Assembly: GCF_900116365.1 (NCBI RefSeq)
Contig: NZ_FPAG01000001.1
Location: 124,001-188,000, forward strand
Source of the DNA: Zhouia amylolytica
Lineage (GTDB): Bacteria > Bacteroidota > Bacteroidia > Flavobacteriales > Flavobacteriaceae
Direction: 5' to 3'
Length of the DNA stretch: 64,000 nt
Below, one piece after another: positions 18,632 through 27,221 of the stretch (position 1 is its first letter; every line of letters starts with the position of its first letter). The position numbers and the translations under genes were made by a program. The notes below the pieces were generated by a model. The model was not told the origin of the DNA. It did not search any database and saw nothing but the letters and a program-made list of their open reading frames with translations.

Positions 18632-19537
18632 ATGGCTACCAAACATAGATTAACTAATGCATTCAGTAATGCTAAAAAGATAACTTTTAACGATCAGTCT
18701 AAGTTTATTCTTTTCAGCGACTGCCATAGGGGTGATAATAGTTATGCCGACGACTTTGCCAATAATAGAAACATCTATTTCTACGCACTTAATCAGTATT
18801 ATAAAAATGACTTCACTTATATAGAACTTGGTGATGGTGATGAATTGTGGGAGAATTTGAGCTTTGAATCTATCTTCAAATCCCACAAACATATATACCT
18901 CCTTTTGAAAAATTTTTATGAAAAAAGCAGGCTATTCATGATTTATGGAAATCATGATATGGTTTACAAAAACAAAGACACAGTCGCTAAAAATTATGAT
19001 CATTATTTCGACCCTGTAACGGGTACAAAAGTTCCATTACTTCCAAACATCAACTTTCACGAAAGTATTGTATTGGAGCATGAAGTCACCAAGCAAAAAA
19101 TATTCTTAATTCATGGACATCAAGCTGATTGGTGGAACTTTGGCTTTTGGAGATTAAGCAGATTAATGGTAAGAATTCTATGGAAACCTCTTCAAATTAT
19201 AGGAATCGCTGACCCTACAAGCCCAGCTAAAAACTATAAAGAACTTATAAAAATCGAGCGTCGTATTAAACGATGGATAGTTGAGAAGAATAACCAGCTA
19301 ACCATTGCTGGCCATACTCACAGGCCTAGATTTCCCGAACCGGGACAGATACCATTTTTTAATGATGGAAGTTGTGTGCACCCCAGAAGCATAACCGGAC
19401 TTGAAATAGAAAATGGTAATATTACCCTTATAAAGTGGTATACAGATATTACCGAAGATGGGTATCTCCGAATCGTCAGGACGGTCCTGGAGGGACCCCG
19501 AAAATTAAAAAATTACCTGATAAAAAAGGATGTTTAA
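18632..19537 (+). CDS. Calcineurin-like metallophosphoesterase
   Basis: A 301-residue soluble phosphoesterase with every block of the family: D-x-H (Asp30, His32 in FSDCHRGD), GDGDE, YGNHDM, LIHGHQAD and AGHTHRPRF. ATG at 18632 (MATKHRLT) is chosen over an in-frame TTG 45 bp upstream. It resembles the LpxH/UDP-diacylglucosamine diphosphatase branch loosely, but FSDCHRGD and the C-terminal half do not allow a specific substrate. The stop codon shares bases with the stop of the convergent ferredoxin gene. Confidence 0.85.
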   Translation: MATKHRLTNAFSNAKKITFNDQSKFILFSDCHRGDNSYADDFANNRNIYFYALNQYYKNDFTYIELGDGDELWENLSFESIFKSHKHIYLLLKNFYEKSRLFMIYGNHDMVYKNKDTVAKNYDHYFDPVTGTKVPLLPNINFHESIVLEHEVTKQKIFLIHGHQADWWNFGFWRLSRLMVRILWKPLQIIGIADPTSPAKNYKELIKIERRIKRWIVEKNNQLTIAGHTHRPRFPEPGQIPFFNDGSCVHPRSITGLEIENGNITLIKWYTDITEDGYLRIVRTVLEGPRKLKNYLIKKDV

Positions 19538-19863
19538 CTCTCTGGTGCTAATTCAATTTCAAGACCTTCCAAATTATCCGTTAACTGAATTTGGCATCCT
19601 AAGCGGCTATTATCCTTTACATAAAATGCTTCAGCCAGCATGGCGTCTTCATCTGGAGACATTTCTGGTAATTCATGATCCGAGTTTACGTAGCATTGAC
19701 AAGAAGCACACATAGCCATACCTCCACAAATACCTATGGTTCCTTCAGGGGCTAGTTCATATGCTTTTACCAATTCCATGACATTCATAGCCATATCGGT
19801 TGGTGCCTGTACCTCGTGTGTTACACCTTCCCTATCTGTAATTTTAATCGTAATATCGGACAT
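19534..19863 (-). CDS. 2Fe-2S ferredoxin (adrenodoxin type)
   Basis: A 109-residue ferredoxin with cluster ligands Cys46, Cys52, Cys55 and Cys90 (C-x5-C-x2-C ... C), the spacing of vertebrate/bacterial-type [2Fe-2S] ferredoxins used in Fe-S assembly. ATG at 19863 (MSDITIKITD) is preferred to an upstream start because a -7 box lies at 19881-19888. The reductase that probably supplies its electrons is the next gene upstream, separated by a terminator. Confidence 0.92.
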   Translation of the reverse strand: MSDITIKITDREGVTHEVQAPTDMAMNVMELVKAYELAPEGTIGICGGMAMCASCQCYVNSDHELPEMSPDEDAMLAEAFYVKDNSRLGCQIQLTDNLEGLEIELAPES

Positions 19864-19880
19864 CGAATTAAATTTGGATG

Positions 19881-19888
19881 CAAAAGTA
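19881..19888 (-). promoter_or_regulatory. Putative -7 box for the ferredoxin gene
   Basis: Minus-strand TACTTTTG, 17 bp upstream of the ATG at 19863 and downstream of the reductase terminator, so the ferredoxin can be transcribed on its own. Confidence 0.45.
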
Positions 19889-19895
19889 GTAAAAG

Positions 19896-19934
19896 AAAAC
19901 AAATAGTCTACTAAATCAGTAGACTATTTGTTTT
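19896..19934 (-). terminator. Intrinsic terminator after the ferredoxin reductase gene
   Basis: A perfect 16-bp stem (19896-19911 with 19919-19934) around a 7-base loop, starting 6 bp after the reductase stop on the minus strand. Read on that strand it ends in TTTT. Confidence 0.75.
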
Positions 19935-19940
19935 AAAATT

Positions 19941-20993
19941 TTATTCTATCGTTTTAACTACGGCTTTTGGCGCTTCCTTTCTGGTTCCGTCAAAACCATC
20001 TACTCCACTTACCGTTGTATATTTCATAACGTATTTTTTATCAGGATATATACGCTGATAGGCACTTTGACACATTAGCGTAGCTTCATGAAATCCACAA
20101 AGGATTAATTTAAGTTTCCCCGGGTATGTATTTACATCACCAATAGCATAGACCCCAGGAACATTGGTTTGATAATCCAGTGTATTATCTACTTTAATCG
20201 CATTCTTTTCGATTTCAAGTCCCCAATTTGCAATTGGGCCAAGCTTAGGAGCTAATCCAAATAGTGGTATAAAGTGATCTGTTTCCAATCGGATTTCTTC
20301 ACCTTCTCTTTCCGCAACCAACTCCTCTAATTTGCCGTTACCTTTAAGTTCCGTAATTTCAGCAGGAGTTAACAGGTTGATTTTACCCAACTTTTTTAAT
20401 TCCTGGACCTTCTCTACCGAGTCGAGAGCACCACGGAATTCGTTACGTCGGTGGACCAAGGTAACCTCTGCGGCTACATCGGAAAGAAATATACTCCAAT
20501 CAAGGGCAGAGTCACCACCTCCTGCTATTACCACACGCTTATCACGATAAAGCTCTGGATCTCTAATGATATACTCCACTCCTTTATCTTCGTAGTTTAC
20601 TAAATTATCAATTAGTGGTTTACGGGGTTCAAAACTTCCCAAACCACCAGCGATAGCCACTACCGGGGCATGATGTTTTGTTCCTTTATTAGTAGTAACT
20701 ACAAATGAACCATCGTCTAATTTTTCAATAGTATCAGCTCGCTCTCCCAAGGTGAAACCCGGTTCGAAAGGAGCTATCTGAGCCATTAAATTATCTACTA
20801 AATCACCAGCTAAAACTTCAGGAAAGCCTGGAATATCGTAGATTGGTTTTTTAGGATATATTTCTGAACATTGCCCTCCTGGCTGTGGCAATGCATCAAT
20901 TAAATGGCATTTTAATTTAAGTAATCCGGCCTCAAAAACAGCAAATAACCCTGTAGGACCTGCTCCTATTATTAATATGTCTGTTTTAATCAT
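19941..20993 (-). CDS. Ferredoxin--NADP(+) reductase, thioredoxin-reductase-like
   Basis: A 350-residue flavoprotein with the FAD motif GAGPTG at 10-15 and the NAD(P)-binding motif AGGGDSALDW around 157-166. It lacks the CxxC redox pair of thioredoxin reductase, as expected for the TrxR-like ferredoxin reductases of Bacteroidota and Firmicutes. FAD is also held by the late GVYAIGDVNTYPGK block. It likely passes electrons between NADPH and the ferredoxin encoded just downstream. A strong terminator separates the two genes. Confidence 0.9.
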   Translation of the reverse strand: MIKTDILIIGAGPTGLFAVFEAGLLKLKCHLIDALPQPGGQCSEIYPKKPIYDIPGFPEVLAGDLVDNLMAQIAPFEPGFTLGERADTIEKLDDGSFVVTTNKGTKHHAPVVAIAGGLGSFEPRKPLIDNLVNYEDKGVEYIIRDPELYRDKRVVIAGGGDSALDWSIFLSDVAAEVTLVHRRNEFRGALDSVEKVQELKKLGKINLLTPAEITELKGNGKLEELVAEREGEEIRLETDHFIPLFGLAPKLGPIANWGLEIEKNAIKVDNTLDYQTNVPGVYAIGDVNTYPGKLKLILCGFHEATLMCQSAYQRIYPDKKYVMKYTTVSGVDGFDGTRKEAPKAVVKTIE

Positions 20994-21093
20994 TACAATA
21001 GCAATTTTAATTCAGTAATTGCCCCTGCAAAGGGAACAATATTACCGATTTCATACTTTAGTGTTATCCTCTATTTTAGCAATAGACTTTAAC

Positions 21094-21330
21094 CTAAGCT
21101 ATATTTTCTACTTTTTCAATTTGAGGCACATATTTCTTTATGGTTGTCTCTACCCCAGCCTTTAATGTCATCTGATTGACATGACAACCTACACAAGCAC
21201 CTTCCAGACGAACCCTTACTAGCGTTTCGTCTACAGAAATCAATGAAATATCACCTCCATCACTTTTTAAAAAAGGACGTATTTCTTCTAATGCCTTTTC
21301 TACATTTAACTTAATTTCGTCTAAAGTCAT
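21094..21330 (-). CDS. NifU-like iron-sulfur scaffold protein (Nfu C-terminal domain)
   Basis: A 78-residue protein that is a bare Nfu domain. The cluster-binding pair Cys46/Cys49 (GACVGCHVNQMTLK) is intact, along with SDGGDISL. It carries Fe-S clusters to target proteins. It lies 5 bp downstream of the Mrp ATPase gene, another cluster carrier, so the two form an operon. Confidence 0.92.
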   Translation of the reverse strand: MTLDEIKLNVEKALEEIRPFLKSDGGDISLISVDETLVRVRLEGACVGCHVNQMTLKAGVETTIKKYVPQIEKVENIA

Positions 21331-21335
21331 AATTA

Positions 21336-22472
21336 CTACTTTTTAGCCGCCGAACAACCTGCCATTGTGGTTATTTTAATAGCTTCGGTTGGTGGTAAAC
21401 TTTTGTTTCGGCTCACCACTTCTTGTATAACATTCTTTGTTAACTCTTCGAAGGATTCCTCAAGAGGGGTTGCTGTTTGCAAAGCTGCAGGTCTCCCTGC
21501 GTCACCAGCCTCTCTTATGCTTTGCACCAATGGAAGTTCACCTAAGAAAGCAACTTTTAAGTCTTCTGAAAGATTTTTGGCTCCTTCTTTCCCAAAGATA
21601 TAATATTTATTGTCAGGTAATTCTTCAGGTGTAAAATATGCCATATTTTCTATGATTCCCAATACCGGAACACTTATGCTCTCTTGTTGAAACATAGCTA
21701 CCCCTTTACGAGCATCCGCCAGTGCCACATTTTGAGGTGTACTTACTACCACTGCTCCCGTAATAGGCATTGCCTGCATAATACTTAAATGAATATCTCC
21801 AGTCCCCGGAGGTAAATCTATAAGCAGAAAATCTAATTCTCCCCAATCGGCATCAAATATCATTTGATTTAGTGCTTTTGCAGCCATTGGTCCACGCCAA
21901 ATTACAGCTTGGTTAGGTTGCGTAAAAAACCCGATAGAAAGAATCTTAACCCCATAATTTTCGATAGGCTTCATTTTGGATTTTCCATCGACATTTACGG
22001 CCAATGGTCGTTCTCCTTCTACATCGTACATCAAGGGAATAGATGGTCCATAAATATCAGCATCCAAAAGTCCAACTTTAAAACCCATTTTGGCCATAGT
22101 TGCAGCCAAGTTAGCGGTAACAGTTGACTTACCCACACCTCCTTTACCGGAGGCTACGGCAATAATATTTTTGATTCCGGGAATTGGCTTCCCTTTAATT
22201 TGATTTGCCTGTGGTTTTTCAGGAGCGTCTACTTTAATATTTACTTTCACTTTAGCCTTTTGATAGACCTTATCGTGAATGGTTTTTAATATTTCAACTT
22301 CAGTTTTCTTTTTAGCTTGCAGGCTTGGGTTGTTTATAGTGATATCAACGACTACTTCATCTCCAAAAGTCATCACATTTGTAACTGCACCACTCTCTAT
22401 CATGTTCTGACCTTCTCCAGGTGCTGAAATACTTTCAAGAGCTTTTAATATATCTTTCCTGTTTAACTTCAT
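21336..22472 (-). CDS. Mrp/ApbC/NBP35-family Fe-S carrier P-loop ATPase
   Basis: A 378-residue protein. Residues about 1-85 are a MIP18 (DUF59) domain, and the ATPase domain has the deviant Walker A GKGGVGKST at 109-117 and a DLPPGTGD block. At the place where most Mrp/Nbp35 proteins have CxxC (after ENMAYF), this one reads TPEELPDNKYYIFGKEG without cysteine. The only late cysteine is near the C-terminus (MAGCSAAKK). Co-transcribed with nfu. Probably acts in Fe-S cluster delivery, with the caveat about the missing ligands. Confidence 0.9.
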   Translation of the reverse strand: MKLNRKDILKALESISAPGEGQNMIESGAVTNVMTFGDEVVVDITINNPSLQAKKKTEVEILKTIHDKVYQKAKVKVNIKVDAPEKPQANQIKGKPIPGIKNIIAVASGKGGVGKSTVTANLAATMAKMGFKVGLLDADIYGPSIPLMYDVEGERPLAVNVDGKSKMKPIENYGVKILSIGFFTQPNQAVIWRGPMAAKALNQMIFDADWGELDFLLIDLPPGTGDIHLSIMQAMPITGAVVVSTPQNVALADARKGVAMFQQESISVPVLGIIENMAYFTPEELPDNKYYIFGKEGAKNLSEDLKVAFLGELPLVQSIREAGDAGRPAALQTATPLEESFEELTKNVIQEVVSRNKSLPPTEAIKITTMAGCSAAKK

Positions 22473-22541
22473 ATATTCTGATGACGTTTATAATTATAAT
22501 TCTCAAGGTTATTCACCTCTAATTAAATTGATTCTAAATTG

Positions 22542-22549
22542 CAAAGATA
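22542..22549 (-). promoter_or_regulatory. Putative -7 box for mrp-nfu
   Basis: Minus-strand TATCTTTG, about 70 bp upstream of the mrp start. No clear -33 TTG. Confidence 0.4.
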
Positions 22550-22636
22550 ATGGTTAGCTTTTAGATAATAAAGATGTTAGATCGAAAACAATAATAAGTG
22601 GATAATAGTAATTGATAGACTTCATGCCTGGATGGC

Positions 22637-22969
22637 TCATAAAAGTTCGTCCATTGGATCCCAAAAATACTTATCCAAATCAATAATTTGATTGTCTTTC
22701 ACTAAAATACCTTCATTTTCAAGGAGTTGCTGCATTAGGTTTGTTCCTTGAAAATGGTGTTTCCCGGTAAGGATGCCCTTTCTATTCACCACGCGATGCG
22801 CCGGAACATCCTCTTTTAAACTACTGCCATTCAAAGCCCATCCAACCATACGTGCACTTCTTGCTGCCCCCAGGTATTTGGCGATAGCTCCATAACTGGT
22901 AACACGGCCATAAGGAATCTGCCTGGCAATTTCATAAACCCGTTCGAAAAAATTATCGTTACTCGCCAT
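22637..22969 (-). CDS. Alkyltransferase-like protein (ATL, MGMT family)
   Basis: A 110-residue MGMT-type DNA-binding domain with GRVTSYGAIA and ARSARMVGWALN (arginine finger). The alkyl-acceptor motif PCHRV is PAHRV here (56-60): Ala57 replaces the reactive cysteine. It therefore cannot accept an alkyl group and should act as an ATL, binding O6-alkylguanine to flag it for nucleotide excision repair. It overlaps the end of the LysE gene by 11 bp, in an operon with trmB. Confidence 0.88.
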   Translation of the reverse strand: MASNDNFFERVYEIARQIPYGRVTSYGAIAKYLGAARSARMVGWALNGSSLKEDVPAHRVVNRKGILTGKHHFQGTNLMQQLLENEGILVKDNQIIDLDKYFWDPMDELL

Positions 22970-23591
22970 AAAAGATTCGAATAAATGTTATGATCACCAA
23001 GATAAGCATCAATACTGACAACACATAGTCTGAATAGCGGGAGAATCGGTCACTTTTTGCCTGTAGCTTATCAAAATACACGACATACATGTAAAGCATT
23101 GCGAATGTTCCAGCTCCGGCAGCTATTATGAAGGTCAATACGTCCCACAATTGAAATTTAATCCATCCGGAAACTTTCCAGGCCGCATTTAATCCGCAAA
23201 AATAGGGTATCGGAAGTAAGTTAACCAGTGCCAACAACATTCCCTTAAGAAAACTACCTCGTTTACTTACGTCAACCTCCTTAAATTTTTTTTCTTTATT
23301 TTTTCTGGCCACGATGAAAAAATAAACTGCAAAAAAACCAAATACCACCAATGCTATTTTTAGGAGTATGTCTATTACAAACGGATTGTTGTAAAGGTAT
23401 TTTGATATTAATACGGCAACATAGGCCTGGGCAACAACAGTGGTTGAAGCTCCTGTTGCAAAGAGAATTCCATTAGCCTTTCCTTTAGTCAAGCTCACCT
23501 TTGCAGCTGTCATATTAATCAAACCAGGTGGAACGACTCCCATAAGTGCTGCAGAAAAAGTGGCAAAAAAAAGTATGGCTAAATGTTCCAT
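22959..23591 (-). CDS. LysE-family amino-acid exporter
   Basis: A 210-residue inner-membrane protein with about six hydrophobic segments and the LysE-family N-terminal pattern (GVVPPGLINMTAAKVSL). A Lys-rich loop (NKEKKFKEVD) lies in the middle. Substrate unknown. Its start codon directly follows the trmB stop and its end overlaps the ATL gene, so the three are one transcript. Confidence 0.85.
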   Translation of the reverse strand: MEHLAILFFATFSAALMGVVPPGLINMTAAKVSLTKGKANGILFATGASTTVVAQAYVAVLISKYLYNNPFVIDILLKIALVVFGFFAVYFFIVARKNKEKKFKEVDVSKRGSFLKGMLLALVNLLPIPYFCGLNAAWKVSGWIKFQLWDVLTFIIAAGAGTFAMLYMYVVYFDKLQAKSDRFSRYSDYVLSVLMLILVIITFIRIFYGE

Positions 23592-24266
23592 TTATTTTAT
23601 CTTGAATTTAATGTAGGTAATAGGTTTTTGCTGCTCAAGATACTGCTTTTCATAAAAAGTCTGAATCGAGGTAACCTCATCCGGACTTCCTTCATTTTTA
23701 TAGACATTATGGTTTGCGTATAAGACCTCATGACCCTCACCATGTAACAGGCCCAGTGTATAACCATGCATAAACTCACTATCCGTTTTCAGGTGCATAA
23801 CACCATCAGGCTTGAGTATTCTTTTGTACATCTGCAAAAAGGCACTGTTCGTCATTCGGTGCTTAGTTCGTTTATATTTGATTTGAGGATCAGGAAACGT
23901 GATCCATATTTCGGAAACTTCCCCAGCTTCGAAAATGTTTTCTATCAATTCAATTTGAGTTCTTAAAAAGCCGACATTGGCAACATTTTCCTCAAGAGCC
24001 GTTTTAGCGCCTCTCCACATTCGAGCTCCTTTGATATCGATACCGATAAAGTTTTTTTCAGGAAACCTTCTTCCTAAACCTACACTATACTCTCCTTTAC
24101 CACATCCCAACTCCAGTACAATAGGATGGTCGTTTTTAAAAAACGCTTCATTCCATCTCCCTTTTAATGAAAAGGTACCATTCATCAACTCCTCCCTGGT
24201 AGGTTGTACCATATTTGAGAATGTCTCATTCTCTCTAAAACGCTTTAATTTGTTTTTGCTTCCCAC
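23592..24266 (-). CDS. trmB: tRNA (guanine-N7)-methyltransferase
   Basis: A 224-residue SAM-dependent enzyme that makes m7G46 in tRNA. The SAM motif is ELGCGKGEYS, and the family signature WITFPDPQIKYKRTKHR and the C-terminal TSIQTFYEKQYLEQ are intact. Length is normal. First gene of a trmB-lysE-atl operon. Confidence 0.95.
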   Translation of the reverse strand: MGSKNKLKRFRENETFSNMVQPTREELMNGTFSLKGRWNEAFFKNDHPIVLELGCGKGEYSVGLGRRFPEKNFIGIDIKGARMWRGAKTALEENVANVGFLRTQIELIENIFEAGEVSEIWITFPDPQIKYKRTKHRMTNSAFLQMYKRILKPDGVMHLKTDSEFMHGYTLGLLHGEGHEVLYANHNVYKNEGSPDEVTSIQTFYEKQYLEQQKPITYIKFKIK

Positions 24267-24371
24267 TTTAAATCCTTTAATTAAACCACATACAGCAAGC
24301 GGTTCTCTTCAAAACCACCTCCCAAAAAATTTCGGTTTAGAAATAAATATTTCAATTATTTAATATTTTGA

Positions 24372-24379
24372 CAAAATTA
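24372..24379 (-). promoter_or_regulatory. Putative -7 box for the trmB operon
   Basis: Minus-strand TAATTTTG about 105 bp upstream of the trmB start. No -33 TTG at the normal spacing, so tentative. Confidence 0.3.
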
Positions 24380-24419
24380 GGGAAATATACAAGAGATAAA
24401 AATGTAGTTTTTTTGTAAA

Positions 24420-25481
24420 ATGACAGAAAGAAAAAAGATTCTGGTTGCTCCATTAAACTGGGGGCTGGGTCATGCTACGAGGTGCATTCCTATTATAAAT
24501 GCCCTAAAGCAACAAAATTACACTCCCATTATAGCTTCTGACGGGGTGGCTCTTGAACTCCTCAGAAAAGAATTCCCTACCCTTAGAACTATAGAATTAC
24601 CGTCGTATCAAATTCAATATGCAGTTAAGGGAAAGAATTTTAAGCTAAAAATGATTTGGGATTCTCCTAAAATCATTAAAGCTGTTACAGAAGAAAGAAA
24701 CCAGTTAAAGGCTCTTATAAAAGAATTTGACATCGATGGAATTATTTCCGATAACAGAATGGGGGTTTACAGTAAAGATGTTCCTTCGGTTTTTATCACC
24801 CATCAATTAAACGTTCTTACCGGCAATACGACCTGGCTTAGTTCAAAAATACATCAACAAGTCATTAAGCGCTTTTCAGAATGCTGGGTGCCAGATATAG
24901 AAGGAGAACCCAACCTTACAGGAAAGTTAGGACATTTAACAAACTCGGATCTTAAGATTAAATACCTGGGGCCTTTAAGTCGTCTTGATAAAAAAGAGCA
25001 GAAAAAGGTTTACGATTTAATGGTAATAATTTCCGGCCCGGAACCACAACGCACTATGTTGGAAGCCCTTTTAAAAAAAGAGGTTGATAAGTTTGATGGT
25101 AACGTTTTGTTCGTAAAGGGTAAAATTGAAAAAGAGCAAAAGATTGAACGAAACGGACATATAACATTTTTCAATTATATGAATTCCGCCGAACTGGAGG
25201 CTGCTTTTAATCAGAGTAACATTGTACTCTCCCGATCCGGATACACCACCGTAATGGATTTGGCTAAACTTGAAAAAAAAGCATTCTTTATTCCGACACC
25301 TGGTCAATACGAACAAAAATACCTTGCTAAGCGCCTGGACAAACAAGGTATTGTTCCTTATGCCAAGCAAAAGGATTTCCGTATTGAAGACTTAAAGAAG
25401 ATAAATGATTATTCAGGGCTATCTGATTTTAGGACTGAGATTGATTATACCAGTCTATTTAGCCTTTTCGAGGGTAAATGA
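24420..25481 (+). CDS. GT-B glycosyltransferase (MurG-like, family 28 type)
   Basis: A 353-residue predicted glycosyltransferase. It begins ILVAPLNWGLGHATRCIPII, the glycine-rich N-terminal loop of MurG/GT28-like enzymes, and has the nucleotide-sugar side SRSGYTTVMDLAKLEKKAFFIPTPGQYEQ near residue 280. Donor and acceptor are unknown. No membrane segment. It converges on the histidine kinase with a 27-bp coding overlap. Confidence 0.82.
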   Translation: MTERKKILVAPLNWGLGHATRCIPIINALKQQNYTPIIASDGVALELLRKEFPTLRTIELPSYQIQYAVKGKNFKLKMIWDSPKIIKAVTEERNQLKALIKEFDIDGIISDNRMGVYSKDVPSVFITHQLNVLTGNTTWLSSKIHQQVIKRFSECWVPDIEGEPNLTGKLGHLTNSDLKIKYLGPLSRLDKKEQKKVYDLMVIISGPEPQRTMLEALLKKEVDKFDGNVLFVKGKIEKEQKIERNGHITFFNYMNSAELEAAFNQSNIVLSRSGYTTVMDLAKLEKKAFFIPTPGQYEQKYLAKRLDKQGIVPYAKQKDFRIEDLKKINDYSGLSDFRTEIDYTSLFSLFEGK

Positions 25482-26498
25482 AAATTCGGAACCCATTCCA
25501 AAAACACTTTCCACATAAATTTTTTCTTTATGGGCTTCAATAATGTGCTTTACAATAGAAAGTCCTAAGCCAGAGCCTCCTTCTTTACGGCTACCACTTT
25601 TATCTATTCTGTAAAAACGCTCAAAGATCCGAGCTATATTATGCTTTTCGATTCCCTCTCCGTTATCTGTAATCCTGACAATTACTTTATTTTTAATTAA
25701 ATTCTCTATGCTTACCTCGGTGGTTCCTTCTTCTCTTCCGTATTTAATAGAGTTTACCACCAAATTTGTAACCACCTGTTGAATACGTTCTTTGTCGGCG
25801 TACACCATGATGGGCTCATCATAAGGCATATCGAATGTAAGTGTGATATTCTTCTTGGCAGCTTTCATTTCAAACATTTCAAATACACTTTGCACCAATT
25901 CGACAATATCAAATTCTTCATATTCCAGATGCAAATCACCAACTTCCAATTTAGTAATCATATCCAGATCTTTGACAATATATATGAGTCGCTCTACACC
26001 CTTATTTGCTCGTTGAAGATATTTTTTTCGAACTTTTTTATCATCCATCGCGCCATCCAGTAAAGTCTCAATATACCCCTGAACAGTAAATAACGGTGTT
26101 TTTAATTCATGAGAGACATTCCCAAAAAACTCTTTTCTATAGTTTTCACGAACTTTTAGGGTTTCTATCTCAAGTTTTTTATCCTTGGCAAACTTTTCGA
26201 TCTCGTGGGTTAGCGTTCGCATATCTGTTGTTACTGCCTGATTCTGGAAAGAACTGGACTCCAGCAGTGAAACATCGTCATAAATTTGCTTTACTCTTCG
26301 ATAGATAAACTTTTCGACTCTGTATTGAAGGATGAAAAAGCATAATGCGAATAAGGAAAGAGCGAAAGTAATAATTACCCACAGGTCGAATTCATAGAGT
26401 AAATACAAGAACACCCCTACAATCGTCGATGCAATTAGGGTGATATATGTTGAAGAACGTAATGCAAACCTATATGACTTTTTAAGTTGTATTGCCAT
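25455..26498 (-). CDS. Sensor histidine kinase, PhoR-like
   Basis: A 347-residue kinase with two N-terminal membrane segments (about 17-35 and 40-58) and almost no periplasmic loop. The H-box FFGNVSHELKTPL carries the phosphorylated His130. The N-box (NLVVNSIKYG), DNGEGI, IFERFYR and GGSGLGLSIVKHI complete the ATPase domain. The minimal sensor region resembles PhoR-type kinases that sense through partner proteins. Its ATG directly follows the stop of the response regulator gene. Regulated process inferred as phosphate. Confidence 0.9.
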   Translation of the reverse strand: MAIQLKKSYRFALRSSTYITLIASTIVGVFLYLLYEFDLWVIITFALSLFALCFFILQYRVEKFIYRRVKQIYDDVSLLESSSFQNQAVTTDMRTLTHEIEKFAKDKKLEIETLKVRENYRKEFFGNVSHELKTPLFTVQGYIETLLDGAMDDKKVRKKYLQRANKGVERLIYIVKDLDMITKLEVGDLHLEYEEFDIVELVQSVFEMFEMKAAKKNITLTFDMPYDEPIMVYADKERIQQVVTNLVVNSIKYGREEGTTEVSIENLIKNKVIVRITDNGEGIEKHNIARIFERFYRIDKSGSRKEGGSGLGLSIVKHIIEAHKEKIYVESVFGMGSEFSFTLEKAK

Positions 26499-27185
26499 TT
26501 AAAGAACAAACTTATATCCGACCCCCTTAACAGTTTTAAAGTGATCATCACCAATTTTTTCGCGAAGTTTACGAATATGCACATCAATGGTACGGCCACC
26601 AACAACCACTTCGTTACCCCATACTTTATCTAATATTTCTTCTCTCTTGAATACTTTGCCCGGTCTAGATGCTAAAAGCGAAAGCAACTCAAATTCTTTT
26701 CTAGGTAAAATTATCTCTTCCCCATTCTGAATAATCTTGTATTCATCTCTATCAATAGTAATATCACCTACTTTCACAACTTTATCAGCCGATTCACCAC
26801 CTTCTTTGAATCTTCTCAACAAAGCTTTTACTTTACTCACCAACACTTTAGGCTTGATCGGTTTTGTGATGTAATCATCTGCACCTGCATCAAATCCTGC
26901 AACCTGGGAGTAATCTTCACCTCTGGCTGTTAAAAACGTAACCACAGTTTCTTGTAGATCCGGCATTTTTCGAATCTGCTCACATGCTTCAATACCATCC
27001 ATCTCCGGCATCATAACATCCAAGATAATTAGGTGTGGCTGTTCCTTTCTTGCTTTTGAAACCCCTTCGGCACCATTTTTTGCGGTAATTACCTGATACC
27101 CTTCATTAGACAAATTGTATCCAACGATTTCAAGAATATCCGGTTCATCGTCTACCAGAAGAATTTTAATGTCTCTTTTTTTCAT
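26499..27185 (-). CDS. OmpR/PhoB-family response regulator
   Basis: A 228-residue regulator. The receiver domain has Asp12/Asp13 and phosphoacceptor Asp56 (LILDVMMPEMDG) and the TKPIKP lysine. The winged-helix output domain ends with GRTIDVHIRKLREKIG and VKGVGYKF. PhoB-like proteins bind tandem direct repeats spaced 11 bp, and exactly such an array lies in the divergent promoter region at 27323-27382. First gene of the two-gene regulator-kinase operon. Confidence 0.93.
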   Translation of the reverse strand: MKKRDIKILLVDDEPDILEIVGYNLSNEGYQVITAKNGAEGVSKARKEQPHLIILDVMMPEMDGIEACEQIRKMPDLQETVVTFLTARGEDYSQVAGFDAGADDYITKPIKPKVLVSKVKALLRRFKEGGESADKVVKVGDITIDRDEYKIIQNGEEIILPRKEFELLSLLASRPGKVFKREEILDKVWGNEVVVGGRTIDVHIRKLREKIGDDHFKTVKGVGYKFVL

Positions 27186-27221
27186 TGCTTTAAATTTACT
27201 TCAACAACTCCTTAAGAACCA

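Noticed and set aside
14121-19537. A complete Pycsar or CBASS defence system
   Set aside because: Only the effector-type domain is present. No nucleotide cyclase, CD-NTase or other defence gene lies in the window, so a full system cannot be claimed.
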